From contig NZ_CP129119.1 of the NCBI RefSeq assembly GCF_030406775.1, positions 124,001-188,000 on the forward strand: DNA of 64,000 nucleotides, written 5' to 3'. This DNA comes from Sporosarcina trichiuri. Its GTDB lineage: Bacteria; Bacillota; Bacilli; Bacillales_A; Planococcaceae. The stretch's first letter is position 1; the number at the start of each line of letters is the position of its first letter. A program made the position numbers and the translations under genes. The notes under the pieces are model-generated. The model searched no databases and was not told the DNA's origin. It worked only from the letters and a program-made list of their open reading frames with translations. Shown here one piece after another: positions 16,188-24,117 of the stretch.

Positions 16188-16778
16188 ATGAATAAATGGC
16201 AGACGCGTTTCGATACAGAAGAATACATCTTTGGCAAAGAGCCGAATGAATTCATCCGGGAAGCGGCGCAACTTTATACGCTCGGACCGGATATCCTGGC
16301 GATTGCAGAAGGGGAAGGCCGCAATGCTGTCTATCTTGCAGGACATGGCAACCAGGTCACGATCTGGGATTTCGCGGAATCCGGACTCGCCAAGGCACAG
16401 CAGCTTGCAAAGGAGAACGGCGTGCAGCTGGCGACGGAACTGAAAGACCTGGCCGAAGCGGCATGGCCGGAAAACCAGTACGATGCAGTCATCTGTGTCT
16501 TCGGCCACTTCCCGCCGGAGCTGCGGGCGCGTGTGCTGGAAGGTGTCCGGACTGCAGTGAAACCGGGCGGACTCTTCATCACGGAAGTGTATGCAAAAGA
16601 GCAGCTGGCATATGGAACAGGCGGGCCGAAAGAAGAGGACTACCTGTACAGCCTGGCCGACTTCGACGTGTTCAGGGAGTGGGAAACCCTCCGGCTCGAA
16701 CAGAAGGAAGTCGAGCGCCACGAAGGGACCGGCCATAACGGATTATCCTGTGTCATCCAGTATGCGGGACGGAAGTGA
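16188..16778 (+). CDS. SAM-dependent methyltransferase (TehB-like)
   Basis: 196 residues. The N-terminal RFDTEEYIFGKEPNEFI and the motif I region ILAIAEGEGRNAVYLAGHG, then VTIWDFAESGLAKAQQLA and DAVICVFGHFPPELR, match small TehB/thiopurine-methyltransferase-like enzymes of Bacillales. It is probably cytoplasmic and monomeric, acting on a small or toxic substrate, but this is not established. It is translated 4 bases after the previous methyltransferase stop and followed by a shared terminator. Confidence 0.85.
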   Translation: MNKWQTRFDTEEYIFGKEPNEFIREAAQLYTLGPDILAIAEGEGRNAVYLAGHGNQVTIWDFAESGLAKAQQLAKENGVQLATELKDLAEAAWPENQYDAVICVFGHFPPELRARVLEGVRTAVKPGGLFITEVYAKEQLAYGTGGPKEEDYLYSLADFDVFREWETLRLEQKEVERHEGTGHNGLSCVIQYAGRK

Positions 16779-16783
16779 TAAGT

Positions 16784-16825
16784 GAAAAGACTGCAGCCCG
16801 GATTTCAGCGGGCTGCAGTCTTTTC
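16784..16825. terminator. Bidirectional terminator between convergent genes
   Basis: GAAAAGACTGCAGCCC pairs with its complement around a 10-base loop, with A- and T-rich ends serving the methyltransferase on the plus strand and ric on the minus strand. Confidence 0.82.
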
Positions 16826-17522
16826 AGATGGCTGCACGGACACGGTCGAACAGGACATTGTTCTCCAAGTGGACATGTTCAAACGTTTCCTTCTCGAACT
16901 GCTCAAGCCGCGCATAGACCAGGCGGTAGGTTCCACACGCTTCAGCAGGCGGGGTGAAGTTATCGGTGATCTCCCGCAACTCGTGAAGAAGACGGCCGGC
17001 ATTGTCGTGCTCATTCTCCAATTCGGTGACATGCGGCTTAAGGTGTTCTTTTTTGGCAGGAGTCGGCTCTTGCATATAATCCAGAATGAGCGGGAAGACA
17101 TTTTCGTCCTCGTCATCCGTATGATCGATCAGTTCTGCGCGCAGCAGTTTGAAGATTTCTTGGACACGCAGCAAGTGGGGGTGATGTTCCCCATGTACGC
17201 GTGCAACTTTCGTGATGTAAGGAGCGAGGAGCGGCAGCTCTTCGCGCAGGCCGGCATGGTATTTCTCCTGGATGTAGGCGATCAATGTCTTTTCGCCGAA
17301 CGACGAAGGTTCCAGACTCTGCCGGTACTCCTGCTTCTCATCGATCTGCCGGACTTGTCTCAGGACCTCTTCCGGTTCGAGACCACGCTGGACAGCCGCC
17401 TCCTGCAGAGGAATCTTACCACCGCAGCAGTAATCGATACGCAAGGTGCGGAACAGATCGGCGCTTTGAGGAATCACGGTGACAATGTCAGAGACATGCT
17501 GGTCAAGTGTGATGGTTGACAT
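16824..17522 (-). CDS. scdA: Iron-sulfur cluster repair di-iron protein
   Basis: 232 residues with the ScdA/RIC (YtfE) layout: an N-terminal ScdA_N domain with DYCCGGK, then a hemerythrin-like four-helix bundle with His and Glu ligands (HGEHHPHL, DDEDENVFP, ELENEHDNAG, ETFEHVHLENN). It repairs Fe-S clusters damaged by nitric oxide or peroxide. AGGAGG precedes the start. A Fur/PerR-like inverted repeat lies 25 bases upstream. Confidence 0.92.
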   Translation of the reverse strand: MSTITLDQHVSDIVTVIPQSADLFRTLRIDYCCGGKIPLQEAAVQRGLEPEEVLRQVRQIDEKQEYRQSLEPSSFGEKTLIAYIQEKYHAGLREELPLLAPYITKVARVHGEHHPHLLRVQEIFKLLRAELIDHTDDEDENVFPLILDYMQEPTPAKKEHLKPHVTELENEHDNAGRLLHELREITDNFTPPAEACGTYRLVYARLEQFEKETFEHVHLENNVLFDRVRAAI

Positions 17523-17546
17523 GTATATGGCCTCCTAGAATATAAA

Positions 17547-17561
17547 TGATAATTGTTCTCA
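17547..17561 (-). promoter_or_regulatory. Candidate Fur/PerR-type box upstream of scdA
   Basis: TGATAATTGTTCTCA resembles the 7-1-7 repeat TGATAAT-N-ATTATCA with two mismatches in the right half. Its position 5' of scdA would suit iron- or peroxide-responsive control. Single-site evidence only. Confidence 0.4.
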
Positions 17562-17774
17562 CTACTTATCGTACGCTGTCCTGCGCAGGATTCCTATAAG
17601 GGAAATGCCTAATTCATGAAAGCTGTCATTGGCAACAGTGACGTTTTCGTATGACTCGCCTATAAATCGATATGGATTTTATTCCATTCATTCCTTATAC
17701 TGAAATGGATAACAGGAAGCCGGCTCCGCAGCGCAGGAGATTCGAGAGATCCTGCAAAAAGGAGAATGATAGGG

Positions 17775-18020
17775 ATGCAAAAAAGGAAAACGCTCGTCTT
17801 TCCTATACTGTGCCTTGCGGCAATACTGGCACTTGGCGCCTGTGCGGATGAAAACAATGAATGGATCATCTACGGGGATCACAAGAATGTGAATGATATC
17901 TCGAGAGATTACCTGATCAACTGCCTCGACGACCGGGGGATCGAATTCAAACTGGATACAGAAAAAAATATACTGATTCAGCAGCGTGATACTGGAATGG
18001 CTGCTGCGTCGTGTTCTTGA
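17775..18020 (+). CDS. Small lipoprotein of unknown function
   Basis: 81 residues from the second of two in-frame ATG codons, chosen because AAGGAG lies 10 bases upstream of it and only 1 base from the first. A type II signal peptide ends at LALGAC, so the mature protein should be a membrane-anchored lipoprotein of about 57 residues with the sequence NEWIIYGDHKNVNDISRDYL. No family name is known to me. It is monocistronic, with a terminator directly after it. Confidence 0.7.
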   Translation: MQKRKTLVFPILCLAAILALGACADENNEWIIYGDHKNVNDISRDYLINCLDDRGIEFKLDTEKNILIQQRDTGMAAASCS

Positions 18021-18028
18021 TGATCGGC

Positions 18029-18068
18029 CTGCAGCTCCTGAAGATATCGGGAGCTGCAGGTTTTTTTG
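18029..18068 (+). terminator. Intrinsic terminator after the small lipoprotein
   Basis: CCTGCAGCTCC pairs with GGAGCTGCAGG, then seven T residues. It lies just ahead of the sigma factor gene. Confidence 0.87.
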
Positions 18069-18131
18069 CTGGAAAGTGAATCGGAAACGCAATGGCTTCC
18101 GTCTATAGAACAGAAGGCAGGTGATCATGGC

Positions 18132-18650
18132 TTGGATAGCAGAACGATTGAACAGGTGATCGGGGAGTATAGTGATTATTTGCTTCGCGTCGCCTTTGTG
18201 TACGTGAAGAACCAGAATACCGCAGAAGATATCGTACAGGATGTCTTCATCCGATTTTATCAGCATGGGGATCAGTTCCGGAACGGCAGTTCGCTGAAAA
18301 CGTACCTCGTGCGCATGACAGTGAACCGCAGCCACGATCACCTGCGGAGCTTTGCTCATACACGGATGATACTGACGGATCGTCTGGTGAGCTTAGGAAG
18401 GCAGCGCAGTCCGGAAACAATTACTATGGATAAAGAAGTTTCCCAGGATGTGCTGAGTGCATTGCTTGCTTTGAAAACACAGTATCGTGAAGTGCTTGCG
18501 CTGTATTACTATGACGATTGGTCGACTGTTGAAATCGCTGAGATCCTGGGCTGCCCGGAAGCGACCGTGCGGACACGGCTGCAGCGGGCACGCCGTCAGC
18601 TGAAAGACAAACTGGAACAACAGGAGGGATTCTCGCATGGATTCGATTGA
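18132..18650 (+). CDS. ECF-type RNA polymerase sigma factor
   Basis: About 172 residues. Region 2 is YSDYLLRVAFVYVKNQNTAE followed by DIVQDVFIRFYQ. Region 4 is YREVLALYYYDDWSTVEIAE then ILGCPEATVRTRLQRARRQL. I prefer TTG at 18132 (AGGTGATC upstream) over the upstream TTG at 18066, which sits in the T-run of a terminator; an ATG in between is out of frame. The next gene overlaps by 14 bases and encodes a membrane protein with an anti-sigma-like N-terminus, the usual ECF pair. The signal sensed is unknown. Confidence 0.88.
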   Translation: MDSRTIEQVIGEYSDYLLRVAFVYVKNQNTAEDIVQDVFIRFYQHGDQFRNGSSLKTYLVRMTVNRSHDHLRSFAHTRMILTDRLVSLGRQRSPETITMDKEVSQDVLSALLALKTQYREVLALYYYDDWSTVEIAEILGCPEATVRTRLQRARRQLKDKLEQQEGFSHGFD

Positions 18651-19293
18651 ACAGCGGCTCAAGGAGCAATTGGAGACAATCACTTTCTCGGACGATGACC
18701 GGAAGCGGATGATCCGGCGCGTAAAGGAGGAGGCGCCCAAAAAGCGGGTCTCTTATGTCTGGCGCTATCGGACAGTCCTCGTGGCAGCCATCCTTCTGGC
18801 GGTTGTGCTGGCAGGAATCGGCCTGCAGTCTCCCTCATCTCCGAAATCCCATCAAGCTGCCGGGAGTACCACGGAACAGCTTATTCAGCTGCTCGGCTAT
18901 GATTCTGTCAAGACTGTCTTGCTCGTGCTCCTATTCGTAAGTGTGTATGCACTTCTGAAATGGAACCTGAAGAAGCAGAGGCAAGGACTGCCGGTCTGTC
19001 CGAATTGCGGGACAGTATGGAGCCGCAGGCTGGCATTGAAGAAATTTTGGAGAGGGAAAAAAGTGGACTGCCCACATTGCGGCACAGCCAATTACCAGAC
19101 GAAGAAATCGCGGTGGAAGACAGCTCTGTTCAATCTGTTCATCCCGCTGCTGATTCCGGTATCCAATCTGTTTGACGCCAGTTTGTATGGAACGCTGGTA
19201 TTCCTCGGGCTGTACTTCATCTTCATGACTGTATTGATTCCTTATTATGTCGACCTGCAGCTCGATGATCCCGACAAAGAGCCTCTCTGGTGA
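18637..19293 (+). CDS. Anti-sigma-like membrane protein with CxxC-x20-CxxC zinc ribbon
   Basis: 218 residues. The N-terminal 45 form a charged helical segment (QRLKEQLETITFSDDDRKRM) like the anti-sigma partners of ECF factors, followed by one transmembrane helix, a short external loop, a second helix, and then a cytoplasmic CPNC and CPHC pair separated by exactly 20 residues, as in the cxxc_20_cxxc family. Two more hydrophobic helices end the protein. The gene overlaps the sigma gene by 14 bases. I infer that the zinc ribbon adds a redox or metal input to sigma control. Confidence 0.72.
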   Translation: MDSIEQRLKEQLETITFSDDDRKRMIRRVKEEAPKKRVSYVWRYRTVLVAAILLAVVLAGIGLQSPSSPKSHQAAGSTTEQLIQLLGYDSVKTVLLVLLFVSVYALLKWNLKKQRQGLPVCPNCGTVWSRRLALKKFWRGKKVDCPHCGTANYQTKKSRWKTALFNLFIPLLIPVSNLFDASLYGTLVFLGLYFIFMTVLIPYYVDLQLDDPDKEPLW

Positions 19294-19378
19294 CGTGTTT
19301 GACCGGAAAGAAAGAGGAGAATACAAGGAGTATGTTGAAATACCTGAACAGCAGGACTGCGAGAGGGAGGCAGATACC

Positions 19379-19837
19379 ATGAAATTGGCGGAAGCGCTCA
19401 TTGAGCGTGCGGATTACCAGAAACGGATCGAGCAGCTGAAAAAACGGATCCATATGAATCTGAGAGTGCAGGAAGGCGACGAGCCAGCCGAAGACCCATC
19501 AGCGATGCTGGCGGAACTGGCGGAGATCCGGCAGGCGCTGACCGGCCTCATCAAGCGCATCAATCGGACGAACTGCCAAGTCCGGTATGACGGAGAACGG
19601 ACGCTTGCCGATGCCCTGACGGAACGCGATCAGCTGTACGATCAGCGGCAGCTGCTGGCGAAAGTGGTGGAAGAGGCCTCCCAGCACATCGACCGCTACA
19701 GTCAGTCGGAAATCCGGATCGTCAGCACGGTCGATGTGAGGGCGCTCCAGAAGCAGGCCGATCAGCTGTCGAAAGCATTCCGGGAAATGGATACGCAGAT
19801 CCAGGGGATGAACTGGACGATCGACCTTCAGCAATGA
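19379..19837 (+). CDS. DIP1984-family protein
   Basis: 152 residues, almost entirely helical and rich in Glu, Arg and Gln. It opens with MKLAEALIERADYQKRIEQL and contains EGDEPAEDPSAMLAEL, LIKRINRTN and SEIRIVSTVDVRALQKQADQ, which are hallmarks of the DIP1984 family (sometimes labelled septicolysin). The family function is not established; a coiled-coil assembly is likely. The start is set by GGGAGG, 9 bases upstream of ATG; the longer open frame runs back into the previous gene. Confidence 0.85.
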   Translation: MKLAEALIERADYQKRIEQLKKRIHMNLRVQEGDEPAEDPSAMLAELAEIRQALTGLIKRINRTNCQVRYDGERTLADALTERDQLYDQRQLLAKVVEEASQHIDRYSQSEIRIVSTVDVRALQKQADQLSKAFREMDTQIQGMNWTIDLQQ

Positions 19838-20052
19838 CGAACAACAGTCGGTAGCCGCCGATTGCAAAGGCGAGTGCGGACCCGCCAGCAGGGAAAGCTG
19901 GATTTACGAAAAGCAGCGGGGCCTGCTTTGCGGCTTAAACCGCAGACAGCTGATGCCCAGTACTGTCACAACCGTACAAGTAGACTGTCATTGTCACTAC
20001 CGTGCACTGATTTGCATCGGCCGCGAGGGTGGGCCGGGGGACTGTCACATAT

Positions 20053-20086
20053 AAAAAGCATCCGCTTCTTTCTGCGGATGCTTTTT
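20053..20086 (-). terminator. Intrinsic terminator of the Yip1-family gene
   Basis: AAAAAGCATCCGC pairs with GCGGATGCTTTTT with an 8-base loop, 7 bases past the minus-strand stop. The stretch 19838-20052 before it shows no gene. Confidence 0.85.
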
Positions 20087-20092
20087 CGATCG

Positions 20093-20716
20093 TCAGGTGG
20101 TGGCCGGGAATATGATCATGATCAGGGAAATCATGAAGATGATATACAGGACCATGAAAAAGCCGAGTATAATCGCGATAGTACCGAACCCTTTCCAGGC
20201 AGAGAAGCGATGGACGATCCCGATTCCTTTTGACAAGATGACCATGCCGTAGATCGAAAGCCCGATGAAGACGAACATGAGGAGCGGACCGAGGAACACG
20301 GCGGCGACCACGAAGGAAGCGGCAAATGCCGAGTCGTTCAGCCGGATGATGATGAAACAGATGACGAGCAGCACGGAAAACGGCAGCGCCCATACAATGG
20401 GCAGTGACCCGAGCGGTATGATGGCGAGCATCTCCTTGTAAGTGCCTTTCCCGCCCAGCCACTTGCCCACCCATGTATACAGCCCGGCACCGATGAACCA
20501 GCCCGCCGCCGTCGACACCAACACTCCGAAATAGGCGATGAACAGCACCCCTGCTATCGGAAAATCCTCCATGAACAGGAACTGCATGGCGGAAAACGGT
20601 GCAGTCGTGACGGCTGCAAGCGCCAGGATCAGTAAACTGTAAGTGAGTTTTTTATGTGCTAATACATAATGGATGGTCTCTGTCGGACGTCCCCAAATCG
20701 ATAATAATGGATTCAA
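20093..20716 (-). CDS. Yip1-family membrane protein
   Basis: About 207 residues with five transmembrane helices. The N-terminal NPLLSIWGRPTETIHYVLAH is characteristic of bacterial Yip1/YIF1-type proteins. The start is TTG behind AAGGAGAATCTCA; the frame extends 9 codons further but without a site. Function is unknown in bacteria; membrane organisation or protein trafficking is suggested only by name. It is monocistronic. Confidence 0.8.
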   Translation of the reverse strand: MNPLLSIWGRPTETIHYVLAHKKLTYSLLILALAAVTTAPFSAMQFLFMEDFPIAGVLFIAYFGVLVSTAAGWFIGAGLYTWVGKWLGGKGTYKEMLAIIPLGSLPIVWALPFSVLLVICFIIIRLNDSAFAASFVVAAVFLGPLLMFVFIGLSIYGMVILSKGIGIVHRFSAWKGFGTIAIILGFFMVLYIIFMISLIMIIFPATT

Positions 20717-20882
20717 TGAGATTCTCCTTCCCCAACTGTACATAGTAAGTGTACAGTGCTGGGAGAAAGAAAGATTCGATTATCGCCAGTTCGAGTCTAA
20801 AGTCCTGCTTCCCTGAAATGAGACTGAGGCATGTGTGCGCGAATAAAGAAGTCTGTCCGGTAATGGCAGCCTTCAGGATCCG

Positions 20883-21095
20883 TCAATTTTTGTTCGATTG
20901 CTGGGTTTTGTCATGATTGGTCTTGTTGTTCTTGTTCTTCACTTTCGCGTCGAACTCAGGAGCGAATTCCGTGTCCGCGTTATCGAGCGGATTGTTGCTG
21001 TTGGAAGCCGTGGCATCCAAGTCTTTGTTCTGATACGCATCAAATGGATTATGGGTCCGTTCATTCATCGTCTTCGGATTGTTTTTGCTGCCCAT
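20883..21095 (-). CDS. Small hydrophilic protein, possibly gamma-type SASP-like
   Basis: 70 residues, highly polar and rich in Asn, Lys, Asp and Gln, with no hydrophobic core. A perfect AGGAGGTGATG lies upstream of ATG. The segment DTEFAPEFDAKVKNKNNK resembles the repeated TEFASETNAQQVRKQNQ unit of gamma-type small acid-soluble spore proteins, though only one unit is present. If correct, it would be a spore amino-acid reserve protein. The resemblance is short and the call is tentative; otherwise a hypothetical disordered protein. Confidence 0.5.
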   Translation of the reverse strand: MGSKNNPKTMNERTHNPFDAYQNKDLDATASNSNNPLDNADTEFAPEFDAKVKNKNNKTNHDKTQQSNKN

Positions 21096-21224
21096 GTGTT
21101 CATCACCTCCTGCTGTCAGGATGGATGAAAGTGTATGGAACTATACAGGAAGGACGGAAGTACATGGTACACTGTAGGGAAAGAACTGAAAAAACAGGTA
21201 ATGAAAAGAGCAGGGGGAGAAACT

Positions 21225-21737
21225 ATGCAGCTTGTCAGACCGTCCATGGAATGGAAGGAAGAACACGAAGCTTATATGAACGAGTGGGACGATGCACGGA
21301 TGACACCGAGCATCTTCCAGCTTCAAGCGGATGTATCCTATGAAGACTATTTACAGCACTTGGCATTCCGGGAGTCGGGAGCAGGCAGATGGCTGCCGAG
21401 CACAAGCTGCTTCTATATCGATGACGACAGACGGATCGTCGGGATGATCGACATCCGTCATGAACTGGACGAGCATATGCTGCAGGTAGGCGGCCATGTC
21501 GGCTATGGCGTGCGGCCGTCCGAGAGGAAGAAAGGGTATGCGACCCGCATGCTTGCGGAAGCATTGAAGAAGACGGACGCCCTCGGCATCCAGCGTGTCC
21601 TTGTGACATGCAACTCGGACAACGAGGGCTCTGCGAAAGTCATTTTGAACAATGGCGGAGCCGAAGACGAAAGTTTCACGGAAGACGACGGCACGGTCGT
21701 CCGTCGATTCTGGATCGACCGGCTGTTCGGCAGCTGA
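21225..21737 (+). CDS. GNAT-family N-acetyltransferase
   Basis: 170 residues from the ATG after GGGGGAGAAACT. It has motif A of the GNAT fold (GVRPSERKKGYATRMLAEAL) with the acetyl-CoA pyrophosphate loop, and the downstream VLVTCNSDNEGSAKVILNNG, as in B. subtilis YoaA/YkkB-type predicted acetyltransferases. The acceptor is not predictable. It lies 26 bases before the next gene on the same strand. Confidence 0.82.
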   Translation: MQLVRPSMEWKEEHEAYMNEWDDARMTPSIFQLQADVSYEDYLQHLAFRESGAGRWLPSTSCFYIDDDRRIVGMIDIRHELDEHMLQVGGHVGYGVRPSERKKGYATRMLAEALKKTDALGIQRVLVTCNSDNEGSAKVILNNGGAEDESFTEDDGTVVRRFWIDRLFGS

Positions 21738-21763
21738 TCCAATAGAAGGAGGAGCGGAGAACG

Positions 21764-22291
21764 ATGTACGATCCGACGATATTCGATAACTTGAAAGTGG
21801 CGCTGGAAAACCAGCTGTATGATTATGAGACGATTGAGAACCTGATCATTATTGAGGATCGCAAGGACACTATGGACTTTGCGAAACTGGCGCGTGAATT
21901 CGGACTGGCATTTACACTCGCGGGGAAACCGGAAGTGAAATCCGAAGTCATCTTGCGCGCAGGCGTACAGGATCTGGCAGGGGAGATTATGGAACTGCCG
22001 AACGCCCAGCCGGCGTGCACACTGGCGCTTCGTTTCATAGTGGCCTGCGAAGATCCCGGCAGCGAGTGCCCTGCGGTTGCGCAGGTGCTCAATTCAATAT
22101 GGGAAGGCGAAATCACACTCAGTCAGACGATCAGCTATACATACGGAGAACAGGGCAGCAGCCTGCTGAACACGATCGATGCAGTATTCGAGAAACGGCT
22201 GACCGAAGAGAACATGAACGAACTGCCGGTATTCCTGCAGCACGTCATGGATACGCTCCATGTGCTGAACCGTCTGCAGGAGGGGGCCTGA
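21764..22291 (+). CDS. Conserved hypothetical protein (175 aa)
   Basis: 175 residues, soluble, opening MYDPTIFDNLKVALENQLYD, with IEDRKDTMDFAKLAREFGLA in the N-terminal half and a helical C-terminus. A strong GAAGGAGGAG lies before the start. It ends 2 bases before the BceR-like response regulator start, so it is co-transcribed with the regulators. I do not recognise a family; it has no membrane segment or obvious catalytic motif. Confidence 0.72.
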   Translation: MYDPTIFDNLKVALENQLYDYETIENLIIIEDRKDTMDFAKLAREFGLAFTLAGKPEVKSEVILRAGVQDLAGEIMELPNAQPACTLALRFIVACEDPGSECPAVAQVLNSIWEGEITLSQTISYTYGEQGSSLLNTIDAVFEKRLTEENMNELPVFLQHVMDTLHVLNRLQEGA

Positions 22292-22293
22292 TC

Positions 22294-23001
22294 GTGAACG
22301 GAATGATTTATATGGTGGAAGATGATCATGCGATTTTCGACGCAGTGAAGGAGCACTTGGAACAGTGGTCGTACCGGGTGGCGGGACCTGACTCCTTCCA
22401 CGATGTGATGTCCGGCTTCACTGCCGCCGAGCCGCAGCTTGTCATCATGGATATCCAGCTGCCGGCCTATGATGGGTTCCATTGGTGCCGGGAAATCCGT
22501 TCCGTATCGAAAGTGCCGATCATCTTCCTTTCTTCACGCGATCATCCGATGGATATCGTTATGGCGATGAATATGGGAGGCGATGACTATGTCCAGAAAC
22601 CGTTTCATATGGACGTGCTGCTAGCTAAGATCCAAGCGGCCATGCGGAGAGCCTATTCTTATAGCGAGACGGAAGACCAGTCGGATATACTTTCCTGGAA
22701 CGGCGCCAGTATCGATCTGAAGAAAGGAATGATCGAATCCGGCAGCCGGGAAATCGAACTGACGAAAAACGAACTTTATATTTTAGCTTTGCTCGTCAAG
22801 TCTTCAGACAAAATCGTATCCCGTGATGAACTGATCCGGAAACTCTGGGATGATGAGCGGTTCGTCAACGATAATACGCTGACAGTCAACATCACCCGCC
22901 TTCGGCAGAAACTTGGCGAACTTGGCCTGGGGGAAGCGATTGTCACGAAAAAAGGAATGGGGTATATGGCGGTCACGCTGAAAGGTGAGGCGGAATGCTG
23001 A
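22294..23001 (+). CDS. BceR-like response regulator (OmpR/winged-helix)
   Basis: 235 residues from GTG behind GGAGGGGG. The receiver domain has acidic residues VEDD, the phospho-acceptor Asp in LVIMDIQLPAYDG (near residue 53), and the Lys of VQKPFHMDVL. The C-terminal winged helix has ELTKNELYILALLVKS and NDNTLTVNITRLRQKL. Its closest type is BceR/YxdJ, controlling ABC transporters that remove peptide antibiotics. It overlaps the sensor kinase start by 7 bases. Confidence 0.9.
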   Translation: MNGMIYMVEDDHAIFDAVKEHLEQWSYRVAGPDSFHDVMSGFTAAEPQLVIMDIQLPAYDGFHWCREIRSVSKVPIIFLSSRDHPMDIVMAMNMGGDDYVQKPFHMDVLLAKIQAAMRRAYSYSETEDQSDILSWNGASIDLKKGMIESGSREIELTKNELYILALLVKSSDKIVSRDELIRKLWDDERFVNDNTLTVNITRLRQKLGELGLGEAIVTKKGMGYMAVTLKGEAEC

Positions 23002-24017
23002 GGGAGTACATTGCAGACCGGATCAGCTGGATCGGATTGTATGCCGCCGCACTGCTGCTGACAGACCTTCTGCTGTTTCTTGACGCAGGGCTCCCCGTGC
23101 GCATGATTTCCGTCTTGTACTTGAATGGTCTGCTCTTCGTCGTATTCATCGCATTTTTCGGTTGGCGGTACCGGAAGGAGACCGCTTATTACCGGGAGCT
23201 GCAGGCACTGGCGGAAGATCTGCCCGGCGACTGGCTGGAAGCGCTCCCGGCGGCGGAATTCAACCAGCAGTCTGTAGTGACCGGGCTGCTGGCGGAGATC
23301 GACCGCTCTTTGCGCATTCAGCTGACCGACTTGCAGGAGGCGGTCAGCATTGAGCAAACTGATACGGCTGCCTGGGTGCACGAAGTGAAAGCACCATTGA
23401 CAGCGATGAAGCTCGTCATTGACACTAACCGGACAGAACCTGCTATCCAAAAGATCGAATCGGCATGGCTCAGGATCCATCTGCTTATCGACCAGCAGCT
23501 GTACATATCACGGCTGCCTTCTCTTGAAGCGGATTATACAGTGGGAGATACGGATGTGATCCGACTGGCAGCAGAAGAAGTCCGTTATCTGATGCCTTGG
23601 TGTCTGGAGCGCAACATCGCGGTTGACATCAGTGAGTCACCTGTCCAGACTGTCACGGATCAGAAATGGTGCCGGTTCATCATCCGTCAGCTGTTGACGA
23701 ACGCCGTCAAATACAGTCCTGCCGGAGGTGTGATCACGATTGAAACCGGGCGCGATACCGCTGGCCGTCTGACGCTGAGTGTGCTGGATGAAGGTCCGGG
23801 CATCCCGGCGCACGAACAGCCCCGGATTTTCGACAAGGGGTTCACGGGCAGTGCCGGCCGTATCCATAATGCCGCCACAGGCCTTGGCCTGTTCCTGGCG
23901 AGCCGGGCTGCCGGGAAAATCGGGGTCGGACTGCGAAGCGGAAACAGGGAACGAGGCGGTACTGAAATGATGATGATCTTTCCTGCTGAAAACGAATTCG
24001 ATGCAACCCGAATGTGA
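22995..24017 (+). CDS. BceS-like intramembrane-sensing histidine kinase
   Basis: 340 residues. Two transmembrane helices lie in the first 60 residues with almost no extracellular loop (LFLDAGLPVRMIS), the mark of intramembrane-sensing kinases. The H-box is AAWVHEVKAPLTAMKLVI (His near 127). The ATPase has an N-box (LLTNAVKYS) and G-boxes (DEGPGIP, GLGLFLASRAA). Such kinases sense the activity of the partner Bce transporter rather than the drug itself. A candidate BceR box overlaps its stop codon. Confidence 0.9.
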   Translation: MLREYIADRISWIGLYAAALLLTDLLLFLDAGLPVRMISVLYLNGLLFVVFIAFFGWRYRKETAYYRELQALAEDLPGDWLEALPAAEFNQQSVVTGLLAEIDRSLRIQLTDLQEAVSIEQTDTAAWVHEVKAPLTAMKLVIDTNRTEPAIQKIESAWLRIHLLIDQQLYISRLPSLEADYTVGDTDVIRLAAEEVRYLMPWCLERNIAVDISESPVQTVTDQKWCRFIIRQLLTNAVKYSPAGGVITIETGRDTAGRLTLSVLDEGPGIPAHEQPRIFDKGFTGSAGRIHNAATGLGLFLASRAAGKIGVGLRSGNRERGGTEMMMIFPAENEFDATRM

Positions 24018-24028
24018 CGAACTTGTAA
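24015..24028 (+). promoter_or_regulatory. Candidate BceR-binding inverted repeat
   Basis: TGACG-AACT-TGTAA differs by one base from the BceR-type consensus TNACA-N4-TGTAA. A second dyad, GATGGCAAATTGTCATC, follows at 24034-24050. Both lie upstream of the transporter promoter. Confidence 0.55.
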
Positions 24029-24070
24029 GGTTGGATGGCAAATTGTCATCCGAATCGAACGACTCCGCTG

Positions 24071-24098
24071 TTTGTCTGACGTAAAGTGGACGTATAAG
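24071..24098 (+). promoter_or_regulatory. Putative promoter of the Bce-like transporter
   Basis: A weak -35 (TTTGTC) is separated by 16 bases from a good -10 (TATAAG). A poor -35 fits an activator-dependent promoter. Confidence 0.45.
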
Positions 24099-24117
24099 AA
24101 AACAGGGAGGCAATACT

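Noticed and set aside
17766..17774. First ATG of the small lipoprotein
   Set aside because: Only one base from the Shine-Dalgarno sequence; the second ATG has proper spacing.
18066..18131. Upstream TTG start for the ECF sigma factor
   Set aside because: It lies in the T-run of the preceding terminator and lacks a Shine-Dalgarno site; the TTG at 18132 fits the usual sigma N-terminus.
19322..19382. 16-codon frame ahead of the DIP1984 gene
   Set aside because: It has an AAGGAG site and overlaps the next start, but is too short to support without conservation.
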